A DNA stretch of 64,000 bases from Periplaneta americana (taxonomy: Eukaryota > Arthropoda > Insecta > Blattodea > Blattidae), in the NCBI RefSeq assembly GCF_040183065.1, contig NC_091130.1, positions 128,937,914 to 129,001,913 on the forward strand, written 5' to 3'. The notes beneath the pieces were generated by a model. The model was given only the letters and a program-made list of their open reading frames with translations, made no database searches and was not told the origin of the DNA. A program made the translations under genes and the position numbers. Positions 35,574 to 47,382 of the stretch are shown piece after piece. The first letter of the stretch is position 1, and each line of letters starts with the position of its first letter.

Positions 35574-35840
35574 ATGGGTGGGACAAATGTTGGGAACAAG
35601 AAGGCAGACAGTTTTAGCATTCTTTTCTTAATATTTGGGTTTGTAAGTGATGCTTTAACTGCTTATATTCAGTATTATTTTACGTTAATTGCTTGAGGCG
35701 TGTTAGATTACCAATACTGTGTGGTCTATAACCAATATTAAGCCCTCCACATAAGCAGAGTCTACAAGCAGCTCATCCAAGAGTTGAGCCACCACATTGC
35801 GGTTTCTCTAAAATCTGTTCACCCAGTAAATACAATAGCT

Positions 35841-36612
35841 TGTTGGGGAAAAAAAAGAAGATGCAATATTAAACCATATTTTACCTTCCAGATGTTTTCA
35901 TTTTCCTGTGTTAATACAACATTTTCAATAATTTTGACAGAATGCATCTCAAATTATACTTAGGTTAACTAATATACATAGACTCTGAATTCTATTACAG
36001 TATAAGATTTCTTTAAGCTCTTCTATTGTTGTAGAAAAATAGTCTGAACATACATTCTGTTCTGTATTGCTTTCATTTATGTAGTATTTTGAACCCTTAT
36101 TATTTTTATAGTTTCCTGACAGAGTAGGACTAATATTTTATAATGTTATACATTTATCTTGAAGTGAGAGATGATAGTATCGTCTGGGATTGTATTAAAC
36201 TTAACTAATCTGAGAAAATAACCTAAGAGGAGTTCCTTACTATATAGGGTGTAACTAAATTATATGTCAAAATTTTAAGGAAACATTCCTCTTACAAGAG
36301 GATGAAAATATGCTATATGAGCATGGATCCGTAAATGCTTGATTTCCTCGTTAGAGCTCCTTTTTTAAACCCCGCTTACATTGTATGATGCGCAAGTTAT
36401 TTTTCTAAACCCTGCTTACATTCTAAGATGCATAAGAAATATTGGTTTTTTGGGGACTGCATCATAGATATTGTGTATGTTACACCCAATAACAGAACAC
36501 TGAACATCAGAACTGTGGAAAACACACAGAAAGAGAATGTACAGTACATTATCCCCACCCCAACTCCACCCCATGTGTAATTACATTCTAACCAGAGATA
36601 AACAAAAGCATC
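35841..36612. other. AT-rich intron
   Basis: Nothing recognised. Confidence 0.4.
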
Positions 36613-36614
36613 TA

Positions 36615-37605
36615 CAGTAAAACCCCGATAAGACGCTATTCAAGGGACGCGTGTAAACTGCGTATTAACTGGGACCGCGTATTAGGCAGATATACTAATT
36701 TTGACTTCTATACAGTATCTATTAGCATTTTTCTTTATTGAAATACATGATTCATGAAAGGTAATATAGTATTACTCCATTATGTAATTACTGTACTGTA
36801 CGTCAAAGACATTTACAATATGTACTGCACTTAATTCTTTCGGAAAGAAAGTCATTTATAGTTGTTTGCCATGTGCGTGTTCTCCAAGTCCTCATGTTTA
36901 CCACACTTCAGTTTCCTGCGATTTTAACCCCCTGACGACATCGCAACTGTAGTGATTGAGTCGCAGTTTTTTATTATCATTCTTAATATCGATGATGGGA
37001 TTCCTAATGCATCAGAGAGTTGTTTCTGAGTAAGAGTACTGCTCTTCATACTTCATAAGATTTCCAATTTTTCCGACACAGAAAGCTCTTTTCGTTTAAC
37101 ATTCATTGTAATGACATTCACAGACACTCCAATACACTAAAGGACAACAAACTGCCCAACAAAAATTTCCAGAATTTTATTACGGCCGAGTCAGGAATAC
37201 TGTTTGAGAGAGAGAGAGAGTTAGCAAGAGGGTGAGTTATTGTAACTGTATGTAAACTTTAGCTCGCAGGTAAAGAGTCGAAGAAGAGAGCATAACAAGA
37301 GATGGGGTATACTAAGGTATGAAGTATGAAGGTTTAAACGCGCAGATAAAAGGTCGAATACCAATACTTTTCAGGTTAATGGCACCAGTGAGTTCAATGA
37401 TCAAGATGTTTCATTGCTGTTACAGTACATTGCTGAAAATTATATCGAAAATATTCCACAAAAAAAGCGTATTATGCGGGACGTGGGCGCAACAAACGGG
37501 ATATTTTATAAAGGCGTTATATATGAAATGTGCAGGGACTGCACAAAAAAAGCATATTACATGGGATAGCATAATAAGCGGGCGCATCTTATCGAGGTTT
37601 TACTG
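36615..37605 (-). mobile_element. pogo/Tigger-like element, broken copy
   Basis: Terminal inverted repeat CAGTAAAACCCCGATAAGAC at the left; right end CTTATCGAGGTTTTACTG; TA at both flanks (36613-36614, 37606-37607). It is the reverse complement of 57301-58296 throughout. The helix-turn-helix frame that is open in that copy has a TGA soon after its start here (near 37085). About 1 kb, so most of a transposase is missing. Confidence 0.85.
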
Positions 37606-37607
37606 TA

Positions 37608-40141
37608 TATGTAATCAGACTATTCTAGTGTGGAGTTGTTATATGAAAGCTATGATGACATTTCACACTAACTAGCTTGCATTCTAACAAAGACATAAAG
37701 TGTTTCCAGACTCATGTTTATATAACATAATTTCATCATCTACATGTCGATGGATGAGAACCAGACTCTTCTAAGTCCAACTTTTTATAAGAAAGAAATG
37801 TGTAATTCATTGTGTTCCAGTTCTTGTCTGCATATATGAATCGAACAAAATTGTAAATATTCCTCTCCATAAGGTTGCTATGAAGCTATTCTAAATTTTT
37901 CATGAAGCTTTGAATGTCAGGAGCTTAAAATAGTTTTCCTGAAAAAAAAAAAAAAAAGTAAAATGGACTTGGAACAGTCTTGTTCTGGGCCATCGATGTG
38001 AAGAATGTGTCCCTAAAGTTATAGCATACATATTTGTTACATTCTGTATAATGATGCAACTTAATGTAAAATCTGATTCTTTGCAAGGATGACTACCTTA
38101 CTTAATAGTACATTCATGACACATATTTATGTATGGTTTTTCCATTAGTAAACAAATTTTACTAATGGAAGTTCAAATTAATTGAAGTCTTAGTAAAACA
38201 GACCTCTTATTTTGAGTAACTCACATTATAATACTATCAATGTAAGCTGATATCATTCTAATTCGCTGTGCATGTCACACTTCAATCCTGTGGGACTGAA
38301 TGTTTTCAAACTGATACCTATACTACTGATAGATAGCCTCAGTAATTGAAAATAAATATTTAAAAAAATTGCAGTAGATAACATATACCTTCAGGAAACA
38401 CATTTTTGTTTCGAGTAAGTACTATATTATGTCTTTATTTTCGAATAAAATATTGTGCCATATTGTTTCATTATTTACTATATAATAAGCAGAAAATAAA
38501 AGAAAAATGTTGTTCTTAATTTTAGTCAAAAGAAAAATGTTGTTCTTAATTTTAGTAAAAAGTTGAAGTAATGTATGTAGTTCCCAATTTTGTGTTGTTT
38601 GTGTTCGAGATTAAGTGACATTTAAAGAATAAAGAATTCATGTACAGCGTGCATAAACAAAAGCAACACTTATTTCCTTATTAATTCTAATTATATTGTA
38701 TGATTTTTATGCTGTATTATTTGTATTTTGTAATAGTCACTTTTCAGTTGTGTGTTCGCAAATGGCATACATTTTTTGCAGTATTCTGTAACATTGTAAG
38801 ACCTCAAATAAGCCATTTGAATAAAACATATTTAGCATAAATTGCACAGAGCATATTGTATCCTTATTAATTTGTATGTATACACACACATCTTATTCTG
38901 AGCCTGATAAGGATCATTGTAACAAAATGTTTTTCAGTATATCTCTCTTTGAATGTATTGAATTATGATGTGTGTGAGAGAGAGAGAGAGAGATATGAGT
39001 GTATGTAGATGGTTTGAGAATATACAGTGGTGTGTAATTCTGTCTTATCGCACTGGAGTAGTAAAAATACTAGAAAATAATACCATTGGAACATGCTCAC
39101 TCTCACATAAAACATACCGGTACATTATCTTTATTCATTCATAGCTTTCTGCCCTAGAACAGGTCTTTCACTGCAAGAAAATCAGCATTCTTCAATCTTC
39201 CCTATTTTCTACCTTTCTCTTAGTTTCCACATACGATCCATATATCTAAATGTTGTCTATCAATTAATATCTGCTTCTACCCCGAACTTTTGTCCCGTTC
39301 ACTATTCCTTCCAGTGCATCCTTCAGTATGCAATTCCTTCTTAGCCAGTGACCCAACCAATTACTTTATATCTTTCTGATCCTATTTTTATTGTAACTAT
39401 TTTATTAAATATATATAGCCAATTCAGAATCATCAAGACAGTGTTTTAACGCACACTTGTTGATCTTATGATGAATACAAATGCTGTATGTACTTAATAT
39501 ATAATACCGGTATTTAAGAATTAAGTAAGAACAAACATTCTTATTTAAAGAATATTCACATTTAATTCTTAATCACACCATCAGGTGATCATGTTCAGAG
39601 GAATATTCCAAAAATGTTTTAAGATAGAGAAAATCCATTATGAGGATTGCTGTCCTTAAAGGGTTACTGAAATGATACACCTACTATTTAGCCCATTACA
39701 AAGGATAATAATCAAAATACGCTAAGAATATTTAACATTTTATAAATAAAAGATTAAATAAGCAATAACTAGTTTTAACATGTACTTGTATATGAATATG
39801 GCAGCTATCCCTATATCATTATATATTTTATTTTCCATTTAAATCAGATTATACAAACGATTATGCAGAATAAGCAACGAATCACATATAATTTGACTAC
39901 CAATGTCGTGCAGCACACTAAGTTTGAGTCCAAATCTTTTAAACACATTCACTGTAAATTTTATATTGCACCTCGAGCACCAAAACTGTTTTGGCATTGT
40001 AATGGCTTCTCCCTTAGTTTTGAAACGTTCTTTTATCGAGATTGAAACATTTGTCATATTGTGAAAGTAATATTTCTATTGCATTATCGGAAGCTTTATG
40101 TCCTATAATTTTAACCATCATGATATATACTGTATATCTTC
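37608..40141. other. AT-rich intron
   Basis: A 32-base unit is tandemly doubled at about 38497-38562, and a short GA run lies at 38974-38992. No gene or element end recognised. Confidence 0.4.
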
Positions 40142-40239
40142 ATGTCCTTAACACTGTTAAACTTTGTTTCTCTAATTATTATTTAGAGCAATGTCCTTAA
40201 CACTGTTAAACTTTGTTTCTCTAATGATTATTTAGAGCA
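40142..40239. repeat. Tandem duplication, 49-bp unit
   Basis: 40142-40190 and 40191-40239 are nearly identical, starting ATGTCCTTAACACTG; one base differs near the end. Confidence 0.9.
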
Positions 40240-40548
40240 GGAAAGGGGTGAGTTCTATGCTGATAAATTCAAGATTCACCTAACAATGTTTTACAGAGTT
40301 CAACATGGTGCATTCTGCTGGAAAATTGTTGGGTCACCCTGTCCTGGTATGTTATTGTTACACTAATTTAATTTCGAACAGGTCAGTGGAGATGTATACA
40401 ATGCAAAAATATATAATTGTAATTTAAATGGAAACGTCCAGGACTGTCAACGAAATTTTCATACATCTTGATTACACAACTTTTAACACTGTATCACTTC
40501 GGAATATGTATGATAAGTACTTTATTGTGTTAAATATTAACGTACCTT

Positions 40549-40587
40549 GTTAACATGTTTCGACCTATTTTCGGTCATCTTCGGAAC
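40549..40587 (-). ncRNA. Hammerhead-like motif, element B left arm
   Basis: Stem I GTT, core CCGAAGA (U4 is C), extra T, stem II GACC/GGTC with a 7-base loop, GAA, palindrome ACATGT, T, stem I partner AAC. Confidence 0.4.
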
Positions 40588-40910
40588 TGGTCGTTGTTGG
40601 TCTTGGCGCCTCTTGTTTCCTTTGTGGGTGTGTTCATAGTGTAGAGTCCAAAAGTGTATGTGTTTTGAAATTGAGTTGTGTGTTGAGAATATCATTGGGG
40701 TGTGTTTTCGTGTGTCTGTATATTTCATATTGTTCTAGTGTGTTGAGTTTCTGGCTTTTTGGTTGGATGTGCAAGTATACAGATACACGAAAACACACCC
40801 CAGCGATATTCTCAACACACAACTCAATTTGAAAACACATACACTCTTTGACTCTGCACTACGAACGCACCCACACAGGAAACAAGAGGCGCCAAGGCCA
40901 ACAACGACCA

Positions 40911-40949
40911 GTTCCGATGATGACCGAAAATAGGTCGAAACATGTTAAC
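40911..40949 (+). ncRNA. Hammerhead-like motif, element B right arm
   Basis: Same plan with core CCGATGA. Both arms share the U4-to-C change. Confidence 0.4.
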
Positions 40950-41276
40950 AAGGTACGTTAATATTTAACACAAGAAAGTACGTATCATACATATTCCGAA
41001 ATTTTCATGTTATATGTCAATTCTGCAGGATGAGTAGGAAATCATGGGTGATCTAATTTATAGCCAGTGATTTCACTTATTTTTTCTCTGAAAAGTCAGT
41101 CCTAGTATTGATACAGTATGAACTTTTAACAATAAGAAAAATAAAACAATCTTAATATGTTCCCATTATCTCTTGCATGTTAATAATGTGTTGAAAACCA
41201 CAATGGGAATCATTAGATTTTACTTATATTTTTTTCTGATAAAAATAAAATAATACACAATATATGTATTTTTTAT

Positions 41277-41440
41277 ACATCTTGATTGCCCACTTTTAAC
41301 ACTTTTACCACTTAAAATTTGGTAAATTTTTTATAGAAACAACTTTCCTGTGTTAATGGGAAACTATGTTGGTACCGTAATTTACCTTAGTTTCACATTA
41401 ACATAGGAAAAACATTTCTATAAAAATTTACTATATATTT
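41277..41440. repeat. Small foldback with the same tail as element B
   Basis: Begins ACATCTTGATTGCCCACTTTTAACAC, close to the element B tail, then short arms (about 41320-41370 and 41390-41437; GTGTTAATGGGAAAC mirrored by GTTTCACATTAACATAGG). No hammerhead-like core seen. Confidence 0.4.
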
Positions 41441-41605
41441 TTTAGTGCTCTTCGTAAAGTAAAATTATATATTACTACCATTTGTAGCTAGGGATGTGAC
41501 AGAAGTTGGTAATTTTATTCACTATTAATATACATATGCCTACTATAACTTGCCTTGAGAGGTAAGAGATTATGTATTATTGTTATCGTTTCTTCAGAGT
41601 TATTA

Positions 41606-41930
41606 ATAATCCGTGGGCCTAGACCGACTAGCCGGCTGCTGGCCTCACGCCCACATGCCGAAGCAGAGGTGGACGATCATCCAACAGAATGGAGGTATCG
41701 TGTGGTTAGCACGATGATCCTCCCAGCCGTTATAGCTGGCATTCGCAACCGGTTTTCGCTACCTATCATAGCTCCCCAAGTGCATCACGATGCTGGGTGG
41801 GCACTGGTCCCATACACTGGCCGAAATTTCATGAGAAAATTTCTTCCCTCATGAGGACTCGAACCAGCATGCATTTTGTAACACGAGTCTTAGGCAGGAT
41901 GCCTTAGACCACGATGCCACGGCGTGGGAC
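41606..41930 (-). mobile_element. SINE family B with 14-bp target duplication
   Basis: The tRNA-like head is at the right end (B box on the minus strand GGTTCGAGTCC); body landmark TTCTCATGAAATTTCGGCC on the minus strand. Flanks cttcagagttatta at 41592-41605 and 41931-41944. It ends only 79 bases before exon 5. Confidence 0.9.
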
Positions 41931-42008
41931 CTTCAGAGTTATTAGTCCTAGTAAATCTTTTATTCAGTTTGAGAACACATATTAATTTATGTTTTACTAT
42001 TGTTTCAG

Positions 42009-42442
42009 AAGATTACAAAATTGACCCACTATTCATCACATCAGGATCTCTTGGCCTCTTGGGATCTACAGTTGTAACCCAGTATACACAGCAGCAATTG
42101 CAGGGAATTAATAATCCAAACATTCCTGTGCACAATCCAGAAGTCCCATACTCTCGTTCTAGTATCTCACGTAAATTGGACAAGACTTCGTGGCAAGCAG
42201 GCGCAAGTTCTCAACCTTCAAAAACAACTATAACCCAACCAAAATTATTTCCATGCAAGAAATGTGGAAGAACTTATCAATGGAAGAAAACTTTACTGCG
42301 ACACTTAAGACTGGAGTGTGGTATAGAACCTCAGTTTCAGTGTCCTTATTGTCCAAAGAAATCAAAACTAAAAGGAAACTTAAAGCAACATATAATGTAC
42401 AAACATGAATATTCAACAATTACGCATCAGAAAAATAAATAA
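42009..42442 (+). CDS. lola: lola alternative terminal exon 5 (C2HC + C2H2, longest linker)
   Basis: Alternative Lola C-terminus and the longest in the window: after the acceptor TGTTTCAG (42008) come two bases (AA) and 143 codons. An open frame extends upstream of the acceptor but is intron. The linker (1-80) is rich in Ser, Gln and Thr and lacks predicted structure by eye. Finger 1 is C82, C85, H98, C103 (KKCGRTYQWKK); finger 2 is C111, C114, H127, H132 (CPYCPKKSKLKGNLKQH). It ends in a polar tail with a second His cluster. The joint ECGIEPQFQCPYC has Ile in place of the usual Lys. A recent SINE occupies most of the 400 bases before the acceptor. Confidence 0.9.
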
Positions 42443-42520
42443 CACTCGGTATGTAATTATTTAGAAAGTATTTGAATAAGAAAGTTCATAAATCATATAA
42501 TGTTCAATTGATACCATTAT

Positions 42521-43105
42521 ACGATGAAGAGTAATGGAACGGAGAAAAATTCTCTCCGGCACCGGGGTTTCAACCCGGGTTTTCAGCTCTACGTGCTGAT
42601 GCTTTATCCACCAAGCCACACTGGATACCCATCCCGGTGTCGGACAGAATCGTCTCAGTTTAAATTCCAACTCTTGGGTTCCCTCTAGTGGCTGCCCTCT
42701 GACTACGTCATAGATGTCTATGAACATAGGACTGAAGTCCACATATGTGCTGAGGTGCACTCGTTATGAGTGACTAGTTGGCCGGGATCCGACAGAATAA
42801 GCGCCGTCTTAAATCACGAAGTGATTTACGCATATCGTATATATTATTTTAATGTACCGAAGTACATATGATATTTCCATGCAGATATTCTGTGTCATCA
42901 TACGATGAAAGAGTAATGGAACGGAGAAAAATTGTCTCTGGCACCGGGATTTGATAAAGCATCAGCACGTAGAGCTGAAAACCCGGGTTCAAATCCCGGT
43001 GCCGGAGAGAATTTTTCTCCGTTTCTTTACTCTTTCTTTGTATGATGACGCAGAATATCTGCATGGAAATATCATATGTACTTTGGTACATTAAAATAAT
43101 ATATA
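42521..43105. mobile_element. Composite SINE/foldback with 12-bp target duplication
   Basis: Flanked by tgataccattat at 42509-42520 and 43106-43117. Two tRNA-like segments face each other: one on the minus strand (about 42540-42610, GGTTTCAACCCGGG) and one on the plus strand (about 42960-43010, GGGTTCAAATCCCGGTGCC). From about 42842 to 43105 the sequence is a large palindrome with arms near 115 bp. It seems to have inserted as one unit. Confidence 0.65.
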
Positions 43106-43117
43106 TGATACCATTAT

Positions 43118-43545
43118 GTTTTAAAGGGGCAGTGAACTAAAAATCACATTATGAAATGATATATTTTAAACAACATGTATTTAATTATACATATAAAGGC
43201 GCAAACTAGACCTTTCTATGACGAAAGATTTCAAAGTAACACCTTTAAATGTGGATATTGACAATGTGCGTGATGTCACACTGCCATGCCACACCGCAAC
43301 GAGTCCATTCTTGCTTTAGTTAATCACGTTACATTTACTATAATTTATGTCAAAATCGCGAAAAATACCGTTCTTTTCATAACAAAGCGTAAAGGAGCTG
43401 CGAGCTTACACAACAGAAACCATGGGTGTAGCAGTGTGACGTCAACAGCAGCAGTGAACAGAATTCCTGCCTTCTATACATTGAGAATCATTTGATATTT
43501 TCAGTTGCGGTTTTCAGTGAACAACATAGTATATTACGATACAAG
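43118..43545. other. Unassigned sequence downstream of the composite element
   Basis: Nothing recognised. Confidence 0.35.
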
Positions 43546-43920
43546 GTTGGGAAGTGCTTTTTACAAAATCGAGAAAATGTTTGAAAAACGAGCAGAACGA
43601 GTTTTTTAATTTCCGAGATTTTGTATGCACTTCACAAACGTGTATTGCACAACATTTTTTGCACGATCATATTTTCAAAAATTGCAAATACAATATAATT
43701 TTCATTGAAAATTTAGAGTAATATTATTCCAAAGTCTTCACAAAACTGCACTGTAATGGTAACTAAGTAACAATAATTGCACTGTAATAGGTCTATTTCA
43801 GTATAGTTTTATGTTATTTTTATAGTTTCCCTAACAAGTTTCTGTGTAAGAATTATAACTTTCAAGGCCTAACAACAATAGCTGTAAATACAACAAAAAA
43901 CACGATCGTGCAAAAATAAT
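43546..43920 (-). repeat. Dispersed repeat, copy 2
   Basis: Reverse complement of 6785-7160; see that entry. Ends with GCACGATCGTGCAAAAA-like sequence at the right. Confidence 0.6.
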
Positions 43921-43985
43921 TTTTTTGTTCAGTGCTCTTTTAATCACCGGAAGCCATAGTACTGGTACGTAAGTGATAGTTTTAT

Positions 43986-44326
43986 GCAATGTGTTAATTA
44001 AGTTTGGAATATCGCTAATAACTCTTTGTATAATATTCATTTTATGAAAAAATACAAAAAACGAAAGTTGTTGGAGATATCTAACTAAAACTTATGGCTG
44101 TGGTCTCACAAAAGTATTGATTCGTGTACAGAGTGTGACAAAAAAAAATAACACTTTTTTTTTTTTAATTGGCACTCTATATTAAATTTTACATATTTGA
44201 AATCTCCATTCAAGTTTTAGTTAAACATCTCCAACAACTTTTTTTTTTTTTTTTTTTCATAAAATGAATACTAGGCTATATAAAGAGTTAATAGCAATAT
44301 TCCATACTTAATTAACACACTGTATA
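43986..44326. repeat. Foldback repeat with poly-A/T tracts
   Basis: About 110-bp arms: AATGTGTTAATTAAGT at the left and its complement near 44310-44326, with GTTGTTGGAGAT mirrored by ATCTCCAACAAC. MITE-like. Confidence 0.6.
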
Positions 44327-46408
44327 AAAACGAGGTAAGTTTTATAGCAGAATAAATTGAGAGACATGCTGTGGAAAAGGAATAATTACCGTATGTCTTT
44401 GAATTTACTGTAATAATTTGGCAGAGAATGTGTTAATACTTGCTTGAGATTACAATACTTTTACTGACTTTCACCTTTACTTCTGAAGAACCATGCTGTA
44501 TCCACATGTATCACTTAGCACCTGTCTTCATCAACGAAGATAATTACATTTTATGTTTACTTGCTGCATATTTCCAGTAATAAATGACTACACAAATTAT
44601 ATATCTAACTATTTCCTGAACAGAAATCACTTAATTAATAAGTAGATAATTTCTGTTAAAAAGACGGTAAATAATAATTTTGTAACTTTCGTAATTATAG
44701 TGACCTAAATTTGTATATATTCTTTTATTTTACTGTAAGCTCATTTCCATGATATTATATTATACACTAACTACCGGTACATGTTACATTGCACTAAAAC
44801 AATAACTGTTGATTGATCACATACTTAATTTGATATACTTGTGTTATGCTTGAATTAATAAAGAAATGTAATTACAAAGAATTAAACTCTTTTTTATGAA
44901 CTCATAAGAACTTGTTGAGAACCATATATTTTGAAATTGGTAGTTATGTGGTGGATTTCAACATGCCATTGTACAGTAAGTAACTCATCAGTATTTTTAA
45001 GTTTTATAATTTCTTTCTTCCTTCTTTTTTATTCCTTTTCTTGCATTTCTTTGTTCATTTGCCTATTTCTTCTTCTTTGTTTGTTTGTTTGTTTCTTTCT
45101 TTCTTTCTTTCCATCTTACCTTTTCAATTTTCCTTTCTTTTCGTTTATTTTTCTCTTAAAGAAGTTAGTAGGGATATTTTCAAAATCCATAACATTTTAA
45201 ATCGGATTTTGATTGTGCCTACAAATGTGGTCAATTTGAGTCCATGAATGAAAAATATATGTAACAGCTAACAGTTTGAAACGTATTTTGTCCTTTACTT
45301 GTATCAAGATTTTATTAATAAGTGGTTGTATAACACATCCTACACTTGACTCTAATTGAATTCAACGTTTTCAGAGAAGAAGATATATAACCTATACCTT
45401 TATGTTCCTTTTTAAGGAAAACTTTATTATGAACAAATTAAGTTTTATGAACTTCATTTTGCAATAAATTTTATGTAAAAAGATTTGCGTAAAATTAAGA
45501 TGTACAATAGTTACATTTTTCAACAGCAATTTTATTTTAATTTACTCACTTATAAGGTAAGTTAAATGATATATTCCTACTTTCCTAGATAATTATATCA
45601 TTATGATTATTGTATACAACGATTTTTAAATACTTGGCATGTTGTGCAATTGCCAGGAACATGATACATAATAATTTTGAAAGTGAGAGAATTATATTTT
45701 TCCTGGTGTTTAGCTGCCCTCCTGTCGCGGACAAATTCATTTGATATTATACAGTATTTATAGACTGTTCAGAACTCATTATTTAACTAAAGATTTGATG
45801 CCATTTAGAGTAGAATTACAGATTTTAAGTTTTATGGTTGATATTTAGAACTATGAGTTGAATCAGGACACTTTCTCATTTTCTTCACATTATAAATCAG
45901 TGTTTCACCAAACAAAATGAACCTTATGTTAGTGTAATTTTGATTGTCACCAGATGTCTTTGCATTTTTATTTTATTCGTCAACGTCATTAAAAAATCAT
46001 TTTGTATAAAAGTAAGAAAATTAATATTACTGTATTTCCATTTGTGTAGTTGCTGTCCTCTTCAGTGTTATCATAAATCAAAATATATGACATAAATTAT
46101 ACGGCATTTTTCACTTAATATTTACGGAACATCAACTAAACAAACGTTTATGTCAAACGAATTATCTAAAAGATATGTGATGGTTGCATAATGAGCTACA
46201 CTGACGATAAAACTTTTCTGCTATATGTTGTGTGTACAACAAGACAGAATAGAATGTTTTATTTTCACTGGCAGAGTTAAGGCCATAAGGCCTTCTCTTC
46301 CATTCAACCAGCTTTAATCAATACAATAGTGACAAACATATTTAAATTATGGATATTTACAATACACTAAAGATTCTCCAGCAATATTCTTCAGTTAAAT
46401 TTTAACTA
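44327..46408. other. AT-rich intron with pyrimidine-rich tract
   Basis: A T/C-rich, TTTC-repeat tract spans about 45004-45150. Its reading frames are low complexity. Otherwise nothing seen. Confidence 0.4.
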
Positions 46409-46815
46409 CTATAGTCCCGACGCTGTTATTTCCGGCGTGACTCCGCCTCTTTGCTTACGTCTTAGAAAGTGAAAGCTCTATAAAGTCTAGGTAGGTAGTA
46501 TCATTCGCCATTTTTGTTCTTACGTTGTCGAGCTACCATACGAGGAATCTATTTGCAACACCATTAAACATTATCATGTCGTAACTCCTATGATATTAAA
46601 TCAAACGCAATGTAATTCAGCAAATAATTGAGTGGCAAATAACGTCTTCGTGTGCTTTCTGCGAATGCCAACTAAAGAGCTAAAATGGCGGGCGATTATA
46701 TTAAGTATTTATCGAGCCTTAAGAAATGAATCAGTGAATCACAAGACGCACACGTTTAAATGTAGCCGACCTTCAACGCGATTGGCTGCCGGAAATTAGA
46801 GCGACGGGACTATAG
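46409..46815. mobile_element. MITE with TIR CTATAGTCCCGACGCT
   Basis: The left end and the right end (AGAGCGACGGGACTATAG) are imperfect inverted repeats of about 28 bp, including CCGGAAAT/ATTTCCGG. The interior is less AT-rich than the surroundings and has no coding frame. The palindromic ends blur the duplication. Confidence 0.7.
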
Positions 46816-47382
46816 TACTTACATTTTTATGTAATTTGAGATAAAGCCTATACGAAAATGTTACCCTGAAAGTGTAGTTAAGATGTTCTATAGTAGAAAG
46901 AAAATGGTTCCTCTTGTACAAAAGCATATTGTCATCATTATCATCATCATTATTACTACTAGTAGTATTATATGCAGAAGCACAGGACAACTCGACTTTG
47001 TAGGAGAATATGTGTACTCTACTACTTCGAGAAGAGAACAAACTTCCTTTTACAGTCCAGATGATATGAGAAAGGTCAGTGGGCCAATCTTTGTTAGTTA
47101 TTTCAACTGCAATAGTTAATCGCGTCATAATAATGAAACAGTTATGAATTTTCAAACACAAAGTATCTGCAAAGAAAATTATTCTCTCAGGCTCACTTCA
47201 AACAAATTTAGATATTCAGTACCTATATTAGCAGCTTTATTAAATACAAGGTAATGTATAAGAAAATATGACCAATTTCACATTCTTTATTCCATTCTTT
47301 TTTGTTGAGAAGTAATGTTTAGATAGGTTTCATCATTCCATCAATTAGGAGCATAATAGCCATTTTTCTCCTGTTTTTTCAG
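46816..47382. other. Intron upstream of the linker exon
   Basis: AT-rich with a short ATC triplet patch (about 46930). Ends in the strong acceptor ctcctgttttttcag (47368-47382). Confidence 0.45.

Larger units (their letters stand above)
32590..35840. mobile_element. Outer inverted-repeat element holding several nested insertions
   Basis: About 32590-32668 and 35745-35840 are diverged reverse complements (GAAAAACCGCAACATGAGGT against CCACATTGCGGTTTCTC; GAGCTGCTCACACACTCTGC against GCAGAGTCTACAAGCAGCTC). They may be the ends of one old transposon later filled by other elements. Alternatively they are two unrelated copies of a repeat in opposite orientation. Confidence 0.4.
40463..40996. mobile_element. 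Foldback element B with hammerhead-like arms
   Basis: Arms 40500-40722 and 40778-40998 are strong reverse complements. A 37-base unpaired tail lies on the left (40463-40499), so the element is oriented minus. Flanks share cgaaattttcat (40451-40462 and 40997-41008), 12 bp. Read on the minus strand, the tail contains GTGTTAAAAGTTGTGTA, matching the tail of element D although the arms are unrelated. Confidence 0.65.

Noticed and set aside
37319-37675. 118-residue frame with Cys and His residues
   Set aside because: Runs across the end of the pogo-like element and into its flank; no finger spacing and opposite to the element's own frame.
45004-45200. Hydrophobic, membrane-like frame
   Set aside because: Comes from a T/C-rich simple tract rich in Phe, Leu and Ser codons; no start context or conservation evidence.
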